Assembly: GCA_002702745.1 (NCBI GenBank)
Contig: PABM01000024.1
Span: 36,333-42,536 of the forward strand
DNA length: 6,204 nucleotides
Source of the DNA: Flavobacteriaceae bacterium
GTDB lineage: Bacteria; Bacteroidota; Bacteroidia; Flavobacteriales; Flavobacteriaceae
Direction: 5' to 3'
The notes under the pieces were generated by a model. The model made no database searches, was not told the DNA's origin, and worked only from the letters and a program-made list of their open reading frames with translations. Positions 5,856 through 6,204 of the stretch are shown one piece after another (positions within the stretch are counted from its first letter, which is position 1; each line of letters begins with the position of its first letter). A program made the position numbers and the translations under genes.

Positions 5856-6197
5856 TTATGATTCTTTGTTGTTAATTTTTGTTCTTCTTTTTTCAGCCCA
5901 CTCGACAGCATGATTATTAAGCTTTACAGTGAGATATCTCATAAACCTTTCATCTCTTCTAAATTCTAACTCAAGATCAGAAATTACAGTTGGATCTACA
6001 GTGTACTCAAAGAGGTGGTAAAACCCGCTCTTTTTCTTCTGAATTGGGTAAGCTAACTTCTTAAGTCCCCAATCCTCTTTAGATACCATTTTTGCACCTT
6101 TCGATGTTAAAAATTTCTCATATTTTAGGACTGTTTCCTTTGTCTGTTCTTCAGACAAAACGGGATTAAGAATGAAAACAGTTTCGTAATGATTCAT
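5856..6197 (-). CDS. rpsF: 30S ribosomal protein bS6
   Basis: Ribosomal protein bS6 binds the small-subunit platform as a heterodimer with bS18. The 113-residue protein is complete. It begins [17 protein letters not shown] (2-18), has the family stretch [20 protein letters not shown] (43-61 region), then [17 protein letters not shown] (76-93), and ends in a basic tail ([12 protein letters not shown]). It is the first gene of the rpsF-rpsR-rplI operon within view. In many bacteria the rpsF leader carries an RNA element bound by the bS6-bS18 complex for autoregulation. Only 7 bp upstream of the start fall inside this window, so neither that leader nor the promoter can be judged. Confidence 0.98.
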   Translation of the reverse strand: MNHYETVFILNPVLSEEQTKETVLKYEKFLTSKGAKMVSKEDWGLKKLAYPIQKKKSGFYHLFEYTVDPTVISDLELEFRRDERFMRYLTVKLNNHAVEWAEKRRTKINNKES

Positions 6198-6204
6198 TTT
6201 ATTA

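Noticed and set aside
6198..6204. bS6-bS18 autoregulatory leader upstream of rpsF
   Set aside because: It is expected from knowledge of the operon, but only 7 bases of the leader are in the window, so it cannot be supported.

Overview
This is an AT-rich stretch of ordinary bacterial chromosome, most likely from a member of the Bacteroidota, and within that the Flavobacteriales. Four things point there. First, several lineage-typical families are present: DUF4290, short DUF493, the START-like (START_2) protein, and the flavobacterial forms of bS18 and HisRS. Second, none of the genes has a clear Shine-Dalgarno sequence. Third, a Bacteroidota-type promoter (TTTG, 20 bp, TAnnTTTG) precedes the tRNA gene. 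Fourth, the DNA is very AT-rich with tight gene packing, as in small-genome marine flavobacteria. Genus or species cannot be read from the window.

Left part (1-945): two leftward genes. The first is a DUF4290 protein running off the left edge, which appears to start at TTG. The second is a DUF493 protein. A short divergent gap separates them from the rightward genes.

Centre-left (946-2968): a compact rightward operon of an AAA_28-type NTPase, methionyl-tRNA formyltransferase (fmt) and a YqgE/AlgH protein, each joined to the next by a 4-nt ATGA overlap. It meets the leftward START-like gene tail to tail, with the two coding ends overlapping by 4 nt.

Centre (3355-3641): the START-like gene and a tRNA(CAT) gene, probably elongator tRNA-Met, diverge from a 124-bp spacer. 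The tRNA has a strong promoter and its own terminator.

Right part (3642-6197): the leftward ribosomal protein operon rpsF-rpsR-rplI ends at a very strong hairpin terminator. hisS begins immediately beyond it on the same strand.

Functionally the window is mostly translation machinery: formylation of initiator Met-tRNA, a CAT-anticodon tRNA, histidyl-tRNA synthesis and three ribosomal proteins. It also holds five conserved proteins of poorly known role. I found no mobile element, CRISPR array, toxin-antitoxin pair, phage gene or other accessory system, and nothing that supports a new biological system. The observations of most interest are the TTG-started DUF4290 gene, the transcription of hisS across a strong terminator, and the eukaryote-like signatures in HisRS.
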